Under the pieces are notes generated by a model. That model did not search any database. It was given only the letters and a program-made list of their open reading frames with translations, and was not told where the DNA came from. From Streptomyces sp. 2114.4 (GTDB lineage: Bacteria > Actinomycetota > Actinomycetes > Streptomycetales > Streptomycetaceae): a stretch of DNA of 64,000 bases. How positions within the stretch are numbered: position 1 is the first letter of the stretch; each line of letters opens with the position of its first letter. Location of the stretch: contig NZ_FYEY01000001.1 of NCBI RefSeq assembly GCF_900187385.1, positions 992,001 to 1,056,000 on the forward strand, in the 5' to 3' direction. Shown piece by piece: positions 41,920 through 52,864 of the stretch. A program made the position numbers and the translations under genes.

Positions 41920-44900
41920 GTGACCGCACCGGAACCGCCGGCCGCCAGCAGCACGCAGGTGCGGACGGCATGCTCGTACTGCGGCGTCGGCTGCGGGATC
42001 GTGCTGGACGTGGCGACGGGCCCGGACGGGCGGCGGACGGTCCGCAAGGCGACCGGTGACAAGGCCCACCCGGCGAACGGCGGGCGGCTGTGCACCAAGG
42101 GCGCGACCAGCGCCGAACTGCTCGCCGCGCCGGGGCGGCTGTCGAGTGCCCTGGTGCGCGCGGACCGCGGCGACGAGCCGGCGGCCGAGACGATGGACAC
42201 CGCGATCAAGCGGACCGCCGGGCGGCTGCGCGAGATCGTCGACACGCACGGCCCGGACGCCCTCGCCCTCTACGTCTCCGGGCAGCTGACCCTGGAGGCG
42301 CAGTACGTGGCGAACAAGCTCGCCAAGGGCTTCGTCGGCACCCGGCACATCGAGTCCAACTCACGGCTGTGCATGGCGAGCGCGGGCAGCGGTTACAAGC
42401 TGTCGCTGGGCGCGGACGGCCCGCCCGGCTCGTACCAGGACTTCGAGCACGCCGAGGTCTTCTTCGTCATCGGCTCGAACATGGCCGACTGCCATCCGAT
42501 CCTCTTCCTGCGGATGCGGGAGAGGGTGAAGGCGGGCGCCAAGCTGATCGTGGTCGATCCCCGGCGCACCGCCACCGCCGCCAAGGCCGATCTGTTCCTG
42601 CAGATCGCGCCGGGTACGGACCTGGCGCTGCTCAACGGACTGCTGCATCTGCTGGTCGAAAACGGCGCCATCGACCAGGAGTTCATCGCCGAACACACCG
42701 AGGGCTGGGAGGCGATGGAGGACTTCCTGCGGGACTATCCGCCCTCGGTGGTCTCGGAGATCACCGGGATACCGGAGGCGGACCTCCGGCGGGCCGCCGA
42801 GTGGATCGGCGCGGCGGGCGACTGGATGAGCTGCTGGACCATGGGCCTGAACCAGAGCACCCACGGCACCTGGAACACCAACGCACTGATCAACCTGCAT
42901 CTGGCGACCGGTGCGATCTGCCGCCCCGGCAGCGGCCCCTTCTCGCTCACCGGCCAGCCCAATGCGATGGGCGGCCGCGAGATGGGCTACATGGGCCCCG
43001 GCCTGCCCGGCCAGCGCTCGACGCTGGTGCCCGGCGACCGGGCCTTCGTCGAAGAGCTGTGGGGCCTGGAGCCGGGGACGCTGCGGGCCGACAAAGGGGG
43101 CCAGGGGACCGTCGAGATGTTCCGGCGGATGGCGGACGGGGACATCAAGGCGTGCTGGATCATCTGCACCAACCCCGTCGCCTCGGTCGCCAACCGCCGG
43201 ACGGTCATCGAGGGGCTGGAGGCGGCCGAGTTCGTCGTCTCGCAGGACGTCTTCGCGGAGACCGAGACCCATGCGTACGCCGATGTGGTGCTGCCGGCCG
43301 CGATGTGGGCCGAGTCCGAGGGCGTGATGGTCAATTCGGAGCGCAATCTGACGCTGGTGCGGCAGGCCGCCGATCCTCCCGGCGAGGCCTGGCCGGACTG
43401 GCGGATCATCGCCCGCATCGCCTGCGAGATGGGCTACGAGGACGCGTTCGGGTACGAGTGCGCGGAGGAGATATTCGAGGAGATCAAACGCGCCTGGAAC
43501 CCGCACACCGGCTATGACCTGCGCGGGGTGAGCTATGAGCGGCTGCGGCACACGCCCGTGCAGTGGCCCAGCGCTTCCGCCGACGGCCCCGACCGCAACC
43601 CCGTGCGCTACCTCAACGACGGCACCAGCCAGACCCTCCGGGAGCGGCCGGACGGCACCCGCCCCCGGCTGTCCTTCCCCACCGCCAGTGGCCGGGCCGC
43701 CTTCTTCGCCCGTCCGCACCTGCCGGCGGCCGAACTGCCCGACGACGACTTCCCGTATGTGCTGAACACCGGGCGGCTGCCGCACCAGTGGCACACCCTG
43801 ACCAAGACCGGCAAGGTCGCCAAGCTGAACAAGCTCAACCCCGGCCCCTTCGTGGAGCTCCATCCGGACGATGCCCGCACGCTGGGCATCGCGGAGGGCG
43901 ACCCCGTCGAGGTCGCCTCGCGGCGCGGCCGGGCGGTGCTGCCCGCCGTACCGACCGACCGGGTGCGGCCCGGGAACTGCTTCGCCCCGTTCCACTGGAA
44001 CGACCTGTTCGGCGAATACCTCAGCGTCAATGCGGTCACCCATGACGCGGTCGACCCGGTCTCCTTCCAGCCCGAGTTCAAGGTGTGCGCGGTGTCGTTG
44101 GCCAAGGTGGCGGGCGCGGCGGGGCACGGGCCGGGTGGGGCGGGCACGGCGCATACGGACGGCGCGGAGGCGGCCGGTGCCGGACGGGACTCGGATACGG
44201 GCCGGGACTCCCGTCAGGGACCGGACTCGGATACGGGCCAGGGCTCCCGTACGGGCCAGGAATCCGGTACGGGCCAGGGTCCCGGCGCCCAGGGGGCGGT
44301 GGCGGTGCTGGCCGACGTGTTCCAGCTCGGCGGCGGTGCCCCGCCGGAGCTGGCCGACCACGAACGCCGCTACCTGTCCGGCTTCCTCGCCGGGCTGGGC
44401 TCCGGCACCACCGCCGGCACGCCCGTCCTGCCCTCCCACGCCCCCTTCGCTCCGGAGCGCGCGCTCTGGGTCAACGGCGTGCTGGCCGGGATGTTCTCGC
44501 GGGCACCGGACACCCGGCCGGCGACGGCGGCGAGCCCGGCGGACACCGCGGAAGGGGCCGACGCCCCGCCCGCCCGTACGGTCCTGGTCCTGTGGGCCTC
44601 GCAGACCGGCAACGCGGAAGAGGCCGCCGCCGACACGGCCCGGCGGCTGCAGGGCAGCGGGCGGGAGGCGACGCTGCTGAGCATGGCCGACAGCGCACCG
44701 GCCACCCTGCCCCGCGGCGCCGATCTGCTCCTGGTCACCAGCACCTTCGGCGACGGCGACGCCCCCGACAACGGGGCGGGCTTCTGGGAGACCCTGAACG
44801 CGCCGGACAGCCCGCGGCTGGACGGTGTGCGCTACTCCGTCCTCGCGCTGGGCGATTCCTCGTACGACGACTTCTGCGGCCACGGCCGCCGCCTCGACGC

Positions 44901-46260
44901 CCGGCTCGCCGAGCTGGGCGCGGAGCGGCTGGCGCCGCGCACGGACTGCGAACCGGACTACGAGCAGCCGGCGGAGCAGTGGCTCGACCAGGTCCTCACG
45001 GCTTTGGAGTCCGGCACGGAGCAGGGCGACGAGGCGGGCGAAGAGGCGGCCACCGGCACCGCCGGGCCCCAGGCCCCCGCGGCTCTCGTCCCCGGGGCCA
45101 CCCCGGCTCCCGCCGCCCCGGCCCCGGCCCGCCCCTCCAAGGCCGCGCCCGCCACCGTCCGCCTCGTCGGCAATCAGCTGCTCAGCCGCCCCGGGGCCAC
45201 CAAGGAGGTACGGCAGTTCACCTTCGACACCCGCGACGGCGACGGCCCGCCCCTGGACTACGAGGCCGGCGACGCGCTCGGCGTGCTGCCGCGGAACTGC
45301 CCGGACCTCGTCGCGGAGTGGCTGGCCGTCACCGGCCTCGATCCCGCCGCCGCCATCGACCTCGCGGGCCTCGGTACAGTGCCGCTGGGCGAGGCCCTGC
45401 ACCGCCATCTCGACATCGCCCGGATCACCCCCGGGCTCCTCCGGCTGATCGCCGAACGCACCGGTGACCGGGTCCTGAAGAAGCTGCTGCGGCCGGACAA
45501 CAAGGGCGAGCTGGCCCAGTGGGCCTGGAGCCGGCAGGCCGTCGACGTCCTCGCCGAACACCCGGTGCGGGCCGGTGCGGCGGAGTGGGCGAACGTCCTC
45601 ACCCGCCTGCAGCCACGGCTGTACTCCATCTCGTCGAGCCCGCTGACCGACCCCGCCCTGGTCCGGCTGACGGTCTCCGTGGTCCGCTACGAAAACCGTC
45701 AGGGCCGCCCGCGCAAGGGCGTCGCCTCCACCTTCCTTGCCGATGCCGAGCCCGGGTGCCCGGTGCCGGTGTTCGTCCAGCGCGCCGCCCACTTCCGGCC
45801 GCCGGCCGATCCGGCCACCCCGATGGTGATGGTGGGACCTGGCACCGGCGTCGCGCCCTTCCTCGGCTTCCTCGAGGAGCGGCGGGCCCGCGGCCACCGC
45901 GCCCCCAACTGGCTCTTCTTCGGCGAGCAGCGCCGGGCCACGGACTTCTACCACGAGGAGGCACTGGGCCGGCTGTGCGATGACGGGCTGCTCACCCGTC
46001 TGGACACCGCCTTCTCCCGCGACCAGCGCGCCAAGGTCTACGTCCAGGACCGGATGCGCGAACACGGCGCCCAGCTGTGGTCCTGGCTCCAGGACGGCGC
46101 CCATTTCTATGTGTGCGGCGATGCGTCCCGGATGGCCAAGGACGTCGACCGTGCGCTGCGGGACATCGCCGTCGCCCACGGCGGCATGGCGGAGGAGGCG
46201 GCGGCCGGCTACGTCAAGCAGCTCGGGGCCGAGAAGCGCTATGTCCGCGACGTGTACTGA
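41920..46260 (+). CDS. Assimilatory nitrate reductase fused to flavodoxin and FAD/NADPH reductase domains
   Basis: A 1446-residue fusion that should reduce nitrate to nitrite with NADPH as donor. An N-terminal [4Fe-4S] site uses Cys18, 21, 25 and 58 (CSYCGVGC...RLC). The molybdopterin domain follows to about residue 730, with [15 protein letters not shown] holding the probable Mo-ligand Cys. A repetitive Gly/Ser/Asp linker covers about 755-790. A flavodoxin domain begins [20 protein letters not shown] at about 888, and a CysJ-like FAD/NADPH module covers about 1085-1446 ([46 protein letters not shown]). The GTG follows GAAGGGGA. This fused form is known in Streptomyces. Confidence 0.9.
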   Translation: MTAPEPPAASSTQVRTACSYCGVGCGIVLDVATGPDGRRTVRKATGDKAHPANGGRLCTKGATSAELLAAPGRLSSALVRADRGDEPAAETMDTAIKRTAGRLREIVDTHGPDALALYVSGQLTLEAQYVANKLAKGFVGTRHIESNSRLCMASAGSGYKLSLGADGPPGSYQDFEHAEVFFVIGSNMADCHPILFLRMRERVKAGAKLIVVDPRRTATAAKADLFLQIAPGTDLALLNGLLHLLVENGAIDQEFIAEHTEGWEAMEDFLRDYPPSVVSEITGIPEADLRRAAEWIGAAGDWMSCWTMGLNQSTHGTWNTNALINLHLATGAICRPGSGPFSLTGQPNAMGGREMGYMGPGLPGQRSTLVPGDRAFVEELWGLEPGTLRADKGGQGTVEMFRRMADGDIKACWIICTNPVASVANRRTVIEGLEAAEFVVSQDVFAETETHAYADVVLPAAMWAESEGVMVNSERNLTLVRQAADPPGEAWPDWRIIARIACEMGYEDAFGYECAEEIFEEIKRAWNPHTGYDLRGVSYERLRHTPVQWPSASADGPDRNPVRYLNDGTSQTLRERPDGTRPRLSFPTASGRAAFFARPHLPAAELPDDDFPYVLNTGRLPHQWHTLTKTGKVAKLNKLNPGPFVELHPDDARTLGIAEGDPVEVASRRGRAVLPAVPTDRVRPGNCFAPFHWNDLFGEYLSVNAVTHDAVDPVSFQPEFKVCAVSLAKVAGAAGHGPGGAGTAHTDGAEAAGAGRDSDTGRDSRQGPDSDTGQGSRTGQESGTGQGPGAQGAVAVLADVFQLGGGAPPELADHERRYLSGFLAGLGSGTTAGTPVLPSHAPFAPERALWVNGVLAGMFSRAPDTRPATAASPADTAEGADAPPARTVLVLWASQTGNAEEAAADTARRLQGSGREATLLSMADSAPATLPRGADLLLVTSTFGDGDAPDNGAGFWETLNAPDSPRLDGVRYSVLALGDSSYDDFCGHGRRLDARLAELGAERLAPRTDCEPDYEQPAEQWLDQVLTALESGTEQGDEAGEEAATGTAGPQAPAALVPGATPAPAAPAPARPSKAAPATVRLVGNQLLSRPGATKEVRQFTFDTRDGDGPPLDYEAGDALGVLPRNCPDLVAEWLAVTGLDPAAAIDLAGLGTVPLGEALHRHLDIARITPGLLRLIAERTGDRVLKKLLRPDNKGELAQWAWSRQAVDVLAEHPVRAGAAEWANVLTRLQPRLYSISSSPLTDPALVRLTVSVVRYENRQGRPRKGVASTFLADAEPGCPVPVFVQRAAHFRPPADPATPMVMVGPGTGVAPFLGFLEERRARGHRAPNWLFFGEQRRATDFYHEEALGRLCDDGLLTRLDTAFSRDQRAKVYVQDRMREHGAQLWSWLQDGAHFYVCGDASRMAKDVDRALRDIAVAHGGMAEEAAAGYVKQLGAEKRYVRDVY
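44185..44285 (+). repeat. Degenerate minisatellite inside the nitrate reductase linker
   Basis: About five imperfect copies of a 16-18-base unit (GGACTCGGATACGGGCC and variants such as GGCTCCCGTACGGGCCA) encode the GRDSDTG/GQGSRTG-type linker, in frame. Confidence 0.6.
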
Positions 46261-46334
46261 GGGATCCGCCGACGGACTTCCTGAACGGGCCGACCACGGG
46301 CATCGGACGGAGGATGGGGACGAAGGAGAGCGAC

Positions 46335-46523
46335 ATGACCCTGACGACCGTCCATGCCATGACCAGCGAACCGCCGCCCAGGGGCCCCGAGCCGGTGCCG
46401 AGCGATCCGCACCCGGTGCCCCACGAGCCGGGTCCCGCCGAGCCGGACCCGGAGGAGCCCGGCCCCGGCGAGCCGCCCGGCGCGGAACCGGGCGAGCACC
46501 CGGCCCCCGAGCCGCCCGACTGA
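46335..46523 (+). CDS. Small Pro/Glu-rich protein
   Basis: A 62-residue protein starting MTLTTVHAMTSEPPPRGPEPVP and continuing as Pro/Glu/Gly repeats to PEPPD. AAGGAG sits at a good distance before the ATG. It lacks hydrophobic segments and resembles no domain I know; it is probably disordered. It lies 74 bases after the nitrate reductase. A similar Pro-rich protein is at 51612-51881. Confidence 0.55.
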   Translation: MTLTTVHAMTSEPPPRGPEPVPSDPHPVPHEPGPAEPDPEEPGPGEPPGAEPGEHPAPEPPD

Positions 46524-46712
46524 ACGGCACACCCCCACTCGCCCGCCCTGTCCTCCCCCGGCACGGTGCATCGCAGGGTGCATGTCGGGTACACGGAGGG
46601 GGCTGGCCGGCTGGGCGATCCGGTCCTCGTCACCGGGCCCGGGGCCGGGCTGCCGCCCGCACTGCGCACGCGGTGAACACCCGATGCACGCGACCGTGAC
46701 AGGGAGATGAGC

Positions 46713-49127
46713 ATGCACGGTACGGAGAACTCGGCAGGGCCGGGGACGAGCGGGGAACCGCCCGCACCGGGGCCCCTCGACGCCGCCGAGCTGCACCGTC
46801 TCGACGCCCACTGGCGGGCCGCCAACTATCTGTCCGCCGGACAGATCTATCTGATGGCCAATCCGCTGCTGACCGCCCCGCTGCGGCCCGAGCACATCAA
46901 ACCGCGGCTGCTGGGCCACTGGGGCACCTCGCCCGGCCTGAACCTGGTGCACACCCACCTCAACCGCGTCATCAAGGCCCGTGAGCTGGACGCCCTGTGC
47001 GTGTGGGGGCCGGGGCACGGCGGTCCGGCCGTGGTGGCCAACTCCTGGCTGGACGGCACGTACTCCGAGACCTACCCCGATGTCACCCGGGACGGCGAGG
47101 GGATGGCCCGGCTCTTCCGGCAGTTCTCGTTCCCCGGCGGGGTGCCGAGCCATGTCGCCCCGGAGACTCCGGGATCGATCCATGAGGGCGGCGAGCTGGG
47201 CTACTCCCTCACCCATGCCTACGGCGCCGCGTTCGACAACCCGGAGCTGTTCGTCGCCTGTGTGGTCGGTGACGGCGAGGCGGAGACGGGGCCGCTCGCG
47301 GCGTCCTGGCACGCCACGAAGTTCCTGGACCCGGTGCACGACGGCGCGGTGCTGCCCGTGCTGCACCTCAACGGCTACAAGATCGCCAACCCGACGGTGC
47401 TCGCCCGGATCCCGCGGGACGAGCTGGACGCCCTGCTGCGCGGCTACGGTCACGAGCCGATCCACGTCGCCGGCGACGACCCGGCGACGGTCCATCAGGC
47501 GCTGGCCACCGCCATGGACGGCGCACTGGACCGGATCGCCGTCATCCAGCGCCGGGCCCGCACCGAAGGCGTGACGGAGCGCCCCCGCTGGCCCATGATC
47601 GTGCTCCGTACGCCCAAGGGCTGGACCGGTCCGCACGAGGTCGACGGGCAGCCGGTCGAAGGGACCTGGCGCGCCCACCAGGTACCGCTGCCCGGCGTAC
47701 GCGACAACGCGGGGCATCTGCGGCAGCTGGAGGAGTGGCTGCGTTCGTACCGCCCGCGGGAGCTGTTCGACGACGAGGGCCGGCCGCGGCCCGAGGTACT
47801 CGCCTGTGTGCCCGAGGGGTCGCGCCGGCTGGGCGCCTCACCGCATGCCAACGGCGGTCTGCTGCTGCGCGATCTGCCCGTCCCGCCGCTGGAGCGGTAT
47901 GCGGTGGAGGTCGGCAAGCGCGGCAGCACACTGCACGAGCCGACCCGGGTGCTGGGCGGGCTGCTGGCAGCGGTCATGGAGGCCACCGCCGAGCGCCGCG
48001 ACTTCCGTGTCGTGGGCCCCGACGAGACCGCGTCGAACCGCCTGGAAGCGCTCTACGACACCACCGGCAAGGCCTGGCAGGGCACCACACTCGACACCGA
48101 CGAGCACCTTGCGCACGATGGCCGGGTCATGGAGGTGCTCTCCGAGCATCTGTGCCAGGGCTGGCTGGAGGGCTATCTGCTCACCGGCCGGCACGGGCTC
48201 TTCTCCAGCTACGAGGCGTTCGCGCACATCGTCGACTCCATGGTCAACCAGCACATCAAATGGCTGCGGACCGCGCGCCGGCTGCCCTGGCGGCGCCCCA
48301 TCGCCTCCCTGAACTACCTGCTGACCTCCCACGTCTGGCGGCAGGACCACAACGGCTTCTCGCACCAGGACCCCGGCTTCGTCGACCACATCCTCAACAA
48401 GAGCCCGGAGGTGGTCCGGGTCTATCTGCCACCGGACGCCAACACCCTGCTCGCGGTGGCCGATCATGCGCTGCGCAGCCGCGACTACGTCAATGTGATC
48501 GTGGCCGGTAAACAGCCGGGCTTCGACTGGCTCAGCCTGGACGAGGCCCGCGCCCACTGCGCGCGCGGCGCCGGTGCCTGGGAATGGGCGGGCACCGAGG
48601 ACGGCAATGGCGAGCCCGATGTGGTGCTGGCCTGTGCCGGGGACGTGCCCACGCAGGAGACCCTGGCGGCGGCCTCCCTGCTGCGCCGGCAGCTGCCGGG
48701 GCTGTCGGTGCGGGTGGTCAACGTCGTCGACATGGCCCGGCTGCTGCCGTCCGGAGAGCACCCGCACGGCATGCCCGACCCCGAGTACGACGCCCTGTTC
48801 ACCCGCGACAAGCCGGTCATCTTCGCCTACCACGGCTACCCGTGGCTGATCCACCGGCTCTGCTACCGCCGCGTCGGCCATGCGAACCTGCACGTCCGCG
48901 GCTATCGGGAGGAGGGCACCACGACCACGCCCTTCGACATGGTCGTGCGCAACGATCTCGACCGGTACCGGCTGGTGATGGATGTGATCGACCGGGTCCC
49001 GGGCCTCGGGGTGCGCGCCGTCGCGCTGCGGCAGGCGATGGCGGACGTCCGTACCCGCCACCACGCCTGGATCCGGGAGCACGGCACCGATCTGCCGGAG
49101 GTCGCCGACTGGACCTGGGCGGACTGA
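46713..49127 (+). CDS. xfp: Xylulose-5-phosphate/fructose-6-phosphate phosphoketolase
   Basis: An 804-residue TPP enzyme cleaving xylulose-5-P (and fructose-6-P) to acetyl phosphate and an aldose phosphate. Family segments are [14 protein letters not shown] at about residue 30, [12 protein letters not shown], the [11 protein letters not shown] and [20 protein letters not shown] (TPP/Mg) motifs, [12 protein letters not shown] at about 433, and [20 protein letters not shown] at about 540. Length is normal. The ATG at 46713 is preferred to 46707 because AGGGAG then sits 6 bases upstream. It appears to be monocistronic, followed by a CDF transporter after 27 bases, which may share the transcript. 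Confidence 0.95.
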   Translation: MHGTENSAGPGTSGEPPAPGPLDAAELHRLDAHWRAANYLSAGQIYLMANPLLTAPLRPEHIKPRLLGHWGTSPGLNLVHTHLNRVIKARELDALCVWGPGHGGPAVVANSWLDGTYSETYPDVTRDGEGMARLFRQFSFPGGVPSHVAPETPGSIHEGGELGYSLTHAYGAAFDNPELFVACVVGDGEAETGPLAASWHATKFLDPVHDGAVLPVLHLNGYKIANPTVLARIPRDELDALLRGYGHEPIHVAGDDPATVHQALATAMDGALDRIAVIQRRARTEGVTERPRWPMIVLRTPKGWTGPHEVDGQPVEGTWRAHQVPLPGVRDNAGHLRQLEEWLRSYRPRELFDDEGRPRPEVLACVPEGSRRLGASPHANGGLLLRDLPVPPLERYAVEVGKRGSTLHEPTRVLGGLLAAVMEATAERRDFRVVGPDETASNRLEALYDTTGKAWQGTTLDTDEHLAHDGRVMEVLSEHLCQGWLEGYLLTGRHGLFSSYEAFAHIVDSMVNQHIKWLRTARRLPWRRPIASLNYLLTSHVWRQDHNGFSHQDPGFVDHILNKSPEVVRVYLPPDANTLLAVADHALRSRDYVNVIVAGKQPGFDWLSLDEARAHCARGAGAWEWAGTEDGNGEPDVVLACAGDVPTQETLAAASLLRRQLPGLSVRVVNVVDMARLLPSGEHPHGMPDPEYDALFTRDKPVIFAYHGYPWLIHRLCYRRVGHANLHVRGYREEGTTTTPFDMVVRNDLDRYRLVMDVIDRVPGLGVRAVALRQAMADVRTRHHAWIREHGTDLPEVADWTWAD

Positions 49128-49154
49128 CGGCAACCGACGACGGGGAGGTCCCGC

Positions 49155-50270
49155 TTGTCCCGGCACGCTGAGAGCGCGCATCACTCCACCGGCCGACCGG
49201 ACCAGGAGGAGGGCAAGGACCAGGAGGACGGCCGGACCGCGGTCACCGTTTTCGTGGCGCTCGGCGCCAATCTGGTGATCGCCCTCGCCAAGCTGCTCGG
49301 CGGGCTGTTCGCGGGCTCGCCCGCGCTGCTCTCCGAGGCCGCCCACTCGGTGGCCGACAGCCTCAACGAGATCTTTCTGCTGGCCTCACTCAAGCGCAGC
49401 ACGCGCGCGCCCGACAGCAAACACCCCTTCGGCTACGGGAAGGAGCGGTACTTCTGGTCCCTGCTCGCCGCCGTCGGCATCTTCGTCATGGGCGGCTGTT
49501 TCTCCGTCTTCCAGGGCATCGAGGCACTGCGCTCGGGCAGCTCGGAGAGCCATACGGGGTATGTCGTCGGCCTCGTCGTGCTGGCGGTCGCGCTGGTCGC
49601 CGAGGGCTCCTCACTGGTCCGCGCCCTGCTGCAGGTGGCCGGACAAGCACGGCAGACCGGCCGGAGCATCCGGGAGGCGATCCGCTCGGCCGACGACCCC
49701 GCGTTGCGGACGGTGCTGGCCGAGGACTCGACGGCCTGTTTCGGCGTGGTGCTCGCCATGGCCGGCCTGGGACTGCACATGATCACCGGCGAGGTCCAGT
49801 GGGAGGCCTGGGCGTCCATGCTCATCGGTGCGCTGCTGGTGTTCGTCGCCTACCAGCTCGCGAAGGAATCACGCGGCCAGATCACCGGTGAGGCCGCCGA
49901 CCCGGCCCTGCGCCGGGCCCTTTTGACGTTCCTGGCGCAGCAGCCGGAGATCGACACCGTGGCCACTTTGCTGTCGATGCGGCTGGGGACCCGGTCGACG
50001 CTGGTCGCGGCCCGTGTCGATCTCGTCGGCGGGCTGGACAGCGAGGAGGTCGAGGAGGTCCTGGTACGGCTGAAGAGAACCATCCGGGAGAAATGGCCGC
50101 TCGCCGACCAGGTCTTCCTGGACGTCACGGACGCCTCGTCGGGGGACCGGGAACGCGCCCGGCAGGAGCGGCGGCGGCTGGACCGGGCGGTGGACGGCGA
50201 GCCCCGGCAGGACGACGGGCCGGGGCAGGACAGCAGGTCCGGGCAGGACGGGGCGGCGCGGGAGAGGTGA
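49155..50270 (+). CDS. Cation diffusion facilitator family transporter
   Basis: A 371-residue membrane protein of the CDF family that exports divalent metals such as Zn, Fe or Mn in exchange for protons. Transmembrane helices start VTVFVALGANLVIALAKLLGGLF at about residue 30. The metal-site helix is EAAHSVADSLNEIFLL (His and Asp) at about 60, the second site DSTACFGVVLAM lies at about 195, and a cytosolic C-terminal domain starts near 245. The tail (about 335-371) is Arg/Asp/Gln-rich and probably disordered. The start is TTG with GGGGAGG 8 bases upstream. It follows the phosphoketolase closely. Confidence 0.85.
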   Translation: MSRHAESAHHSTGRPDQEEGKDQEDGRTAVTVFVALGANLVIALAKLLGGLFAGSPALLSEAAHSVADSLNEIFLLASLKRSTRAPDSKHPFGYGKERYFWSLLAAVGIFVMGGCFSVFQGIEALRSGSSESHTGYVVGLVVLAVALVAEGSSLVRALLQVAGQARQTGRSIREAIRSADDPALRTVLAEDSTACFGVVLAMAGLGLHMITGEVQWEAWASMLIGALLVFVAYQLAKESRGQITGEAADPALRRALLTFLAQQPEIDTVATLLSMRLGTRSTLVAARVDLVGGLDSEEVEEVLVRLKRTIREKWPLADQVFLDVTDASSGDRERARQERRRLDRAVDGEPRQDDGPGQDSRSGQDGAARER

Positions 50271-50337
50271 GGCGTGCGGGGCCACCGCCGGGGCGCCGCC
50301 CGGCGCTCCGGCCCCGCTCACCATCCACCCCACCCCC

Positions 50338-51300
50338 TCACCGCAAGGCGTTCAGCCGCCTCCGTGCCGGATTCAGCGAACGCCCACGGGCCGGCACCCC
50401 GGACCACGGCCGCGACCCCGCCTGCTCCAGAACGCCGGCGACATCCCTCAACGACCAGCTCTGCGCCGTGAGTTGGGGGTCATCGAGCTGCTTCCGGCTG
50501 ATCGGCGCGGCGACCGGGGCGCCCGGCCGGGGCCGCAGCGACCACGGGGCGACGGCCGTCTGCGCATAGGCATTGCGCTGCACATCGAGGTAGAGCCGGT
50601 CGCCGCGGGACTTCTTGCGTACGGCGGTGGTCAGGCGGTCCGGATGACGCTCTGCCAGCACCTGCGCCACCTCCTGGGCGAAGCCGCGTACCGCGTCGAA
50701 GTCACCGGTGCCGTCCAGCGGGACGGTGACATGCAGTCCCTTCGACCCGGTGGTCATCAGGAAGGACGGCAGGCCGAGCTCATCGAGCAGTGCGCAGAGC
50801 TGCCGGGCCGCCTCCCGTACGGCCTCGAAGTCCGGGCCGGGCGGGTCCAGGTCGAACACCAGCCGGTCCGGATGGCCGGGCCGGCCGGCTCGCGACAGCC
50901 AGCGGTGGAAGGTGAGACATGCCTGGTCGGCGAGGAAGAGGAGGGTCGCCTTGTCGTCGCAGACGGTATGGGTGACGCTGCCGCCCTCCTTGGCGACCCG
51001 CGCCCGCCGGATCCAGTCGGGGTAGTGGTCCGGGGTGTCCTTCTGCATGAACTGCGGGCCGCCCAGGCCCTCCGGAAGCCGCTCCAGCATCAGCGGACGC
51101 CCCCGCAGCTGCGGGAGCATCGATGCGGCCACCCGGCGGTAGTAGCCGACGACATCGGCCTTGGTCAGACCGTCGTCAGGGAACAGCACCTTGTCCGGCC
51201 GGTGGATCTCCACCGTGCGCCGGCCCGCACGCACCGTGTCCGTGTCCGCGGCCGTTTCCTTGGCCGGGTTCGCGCGCGTGCCGGAGTCCGTGGCGTTCAT
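50338..51300 (-). CDS. ligD: LigD polymerase-domain protein (NHEJ primase-polymerase)
   Basis: A 320-residue stand-alone polymerase domain of the LigD type, used in bacterial non-homologous end joining to fill gaps at broken DNA ends. Typical segments are RPDKVLFPDDGLTKADVVGYYRRVA at about 33, MLERLPEGLGGPQFMQKDTPDHYPDWI at about 70, the catalytic-metal DLDPPGPDFEAV at about 150 and TTGSKGLHVTVPL at about 185. No ligase or phosphoesterase domain is attached, so ligation must come from another protein. A Ku gene lies 3.6 kb away at 54901. Confidence 0.9.
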   Translation of the reverse strand: MNATDSGTRANPAKETAADTDTVRAGRRTVEIHRPDKVLFPDDGLTKADVVGYYRRVAASMLPQLRGRPLMLERLPEGLGGPQFMQKDTPDHYPDWIRRARVAKEGGSVTHTVCDDKATLLFLADQACLTFHRWLSRAGRPGHPDRLVFDLDPPGPDFEAVREAARQLCALLDELGLPSFLMTTGSKGLHVTVPLDGTGDFDAVRGFAQEVAQVLAERHPDRLTTAVRKKSRGDRLYLDVQRNAYAQTAVAPWSLRPRPGAPVAAPISRKQLDDPQLTAQSWSLRDVAGVLEQAGSRPWSGVPARGRSLNPARRRLNALR

Positions 51301-51442
51301 GCGGCGGGGTTACCCACTCCCGGCCGTCGTACGCTCGCGCGTCCGGGTGACGGGGTACGCGGCGCTGCGCCCGTTCGCTTCCCGCCTCGCCGAGCGCCCT
51401 CCGCCGTCGCAGAGTGGGGACGTAGGCCGGGCAGCCGGGACC

Positions 51443-51523
51443 GTGGGCAGCGCTTCGCATGGTCGCGGTCCGTGGGGAGCGCTTCGCACGAGCGCCGCTC
51501 GTGGGGACCGCTTCGCATGGTCG
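51443..51523. repeat. Three tandem copies of a 29-base repeat in the ligD upstream spacer
   Basis: Copies begin at 51443, 51472 and 51501, exactly 29 bases apart, each starting GTGGG(C/G)A(G/C)CGCTTCGCA and diverging in the last 6-8 bases. They lie in the 311-base gap 51301-51611, in which no gene is supported. It is not a CRISPR array: there are no spacers of normal size. Confidence 0.6.
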
Positions 51524-51611
51524 GCGCAGGACCGGCAAGGAGAGCAGCATGCCGCGCGGAGCGCGTGTGCGGCGCCCACCCGCCCGCCGAGGAGAGACGC
51601 GTGAGGAGCAC

Positions 51612-51881
51612 ATGACGGTGCGACAGCCACCAGGACCGCCAGGGCCCGCCCATCCGGATCCGGTACCGCCCACACCGGGCCCGGGGCCCGGACCGCCAGG
51701 ACCCACCCCGGGCCCGGCGCCCGGCCCCGTCCCCGCCCCGGGGCCCGATCCGGTGCCCCCGCCGGTGCCGGAGCCCGAACCGGACCCGGTCCCGCCACAC
51801 CCCGCGCCGCCGACACCGGGACCGGAGCCGGGCCCCGCGCCCGGTCCGGTTCCCGCCCCGGGCACCGGCACGAAGACCTGA
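51612..51881 (+). CDS. Small Pro/Gly-rich protein
   Basis: An 89-residue protein starting MTVRQPPGPPGPAHPDPVPP and consisting of PxPGPxP repeats to a Lys-Thr end. GAGGAG precedes the ATG. There is no hydrophobic segment, and it is probably disordered. It resembles the Pro-rich protein at 46335-46523 in size, leader and composition. Compositional bias alone could produce such a frame, so the call is moderate. Confidence 0.5.
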   Translation: MTVRQPPGPPGPAHPDPVPPTPGPGPGPPGPTPGPAPGPVPAPGPDPVPPPVPEPEPDPVPPHPAPPTPGPEPGPAPGPVPAPGTGTKT

Positions 51882-51926
51882 CGAGGCCCTACCGGCATTC
51901 CCGTACGGGATCGTTAGGCTCGGCAG

Positions 51927-52766
51927 GTGGGCCATTTTGAGGAGCGCGCCGAGGGTGCGGGACCGTTCACCACCCGGCTGACCTGGCGCCTCGCGGCAGG
52001 CGGCACCGCCATCTGGGAGTCGCGGGCGGCCCGCAAGCGCGGGACGCTCGCGGTGCGGCCCGCCGGGGCCACTCGCACCAGTGCGCGGCGCGCCGACGCC
52101 CCGGCACTGGTCCGGCTGCGCAGGCTCAACAGCATCGCCGCGGTCTCCTTCCTTCTCGGCGGGGCGCTGTTCGCCCTCGGTGCGGCACTCGCCCAGTTCA
52201 GCTCCGAGCGGCCGACCGTGACCGCCACGATCTACTTCGTCGGTGGCGTGTTCTTCACCCTCGGCGGCTATGCCTCACTCGTGCAGGCCATCAACGCACC
52301 GCGCCGGGAGAGTACGGCGGGAGCGCTGACCACGCACCGTTTCCGCTGGTGGAGCTACGAACCGGGCCGGATCGACTGGCTGACCACCTTCCTGCTGTTC
52401 GCCGGGACGCTGGTGTTCGGCATCAATCTGCTGGATTCGTTTCTGCAGGGGCTCACGGCCCAGCAGATGAACCGGCTGGTCTGGGCGCCCGACATGATCG
52501 GCTGCCTGCTGTTCCTGATTTCCGGGCAGCTGGCGGTCGTCGAGGGCTGCCATCGCCTGCTGTGCCTCCACCGGCGCAGCCTCGGCTGGTGGATCGTCGC
52601 GGTCAATCAGCTCGGCTCCGTGCTCTTCATGGTGTCCGCGGTGGCCGCATTCACCCGGCCGGAGACCGACAGCCTGGTCAGCGTCGGTGTCGCCAATTGG
52701 GGGACCCTCACGGGAGCGCTGTGCTTTGCGGTGGCCGGGGTGCTCCAGGCCTTCGAACATCCCTGA
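51927..52766 (+). CDS. Membrane protein with YrhK-like domain
   Basis: A 279-residue integral membrane protein. A cytosolic N-terminus of about 65 residues is followed by two helices at about 70-115 (SIAAVSFLLGGALFALGAAL, TIYFVGGVFFTLGGYASL), a loop, then four more helices. The pattern resembles YrhK-domain proteins of unknown function. The GTG lacks a Shine-Dalgarno sequence, but TAGGCT (a -10-like hexamer) ends 6 bases upstream, so the mRNA is probably leaderless. It is followed by another small membrane protein gene. Confidence 0.75.
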   Translation: MGHFEERAEGAGPFTTRLTWRLAAGGTAIWESRAARKRGTLAVRPAGATRTSARRADAPALVRLRRLNSIAAVSFLLGGALFALGAALAQFSSERPTVTATIYFVGGVFFTLGGYASLVQAINAPRRESTAGALTTHRFRWWSYEPGRIDWLTTFLLFAGTLVFGINLLDSFLQGLTAQQMNRLVWAPDMIGCLLFLISGQLAVVEGCHRLLCLHRRSLGWWIVAVNQLGSVLFMVSAVAAFTRPETDSLVSVGVANWGTLTGALCFAVAGVLQAFEHP

Positions 52767-52864
52767 CATGCGGCTGATCGGTACCTGTGTAAACGTGGTT
52801 TTGCTGTATCGACGGTCGGCAGGTCCGTTTCGGACGGCCAGGTTTCTCAAGTGAGGAGTGACCC

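Noticed and set aside
51443..51523. CRISPR-like array
   Set aside because: The period is 29 bases with a conserved head and only short variable tails. There are no 30-36-base spacers and no cas genes.
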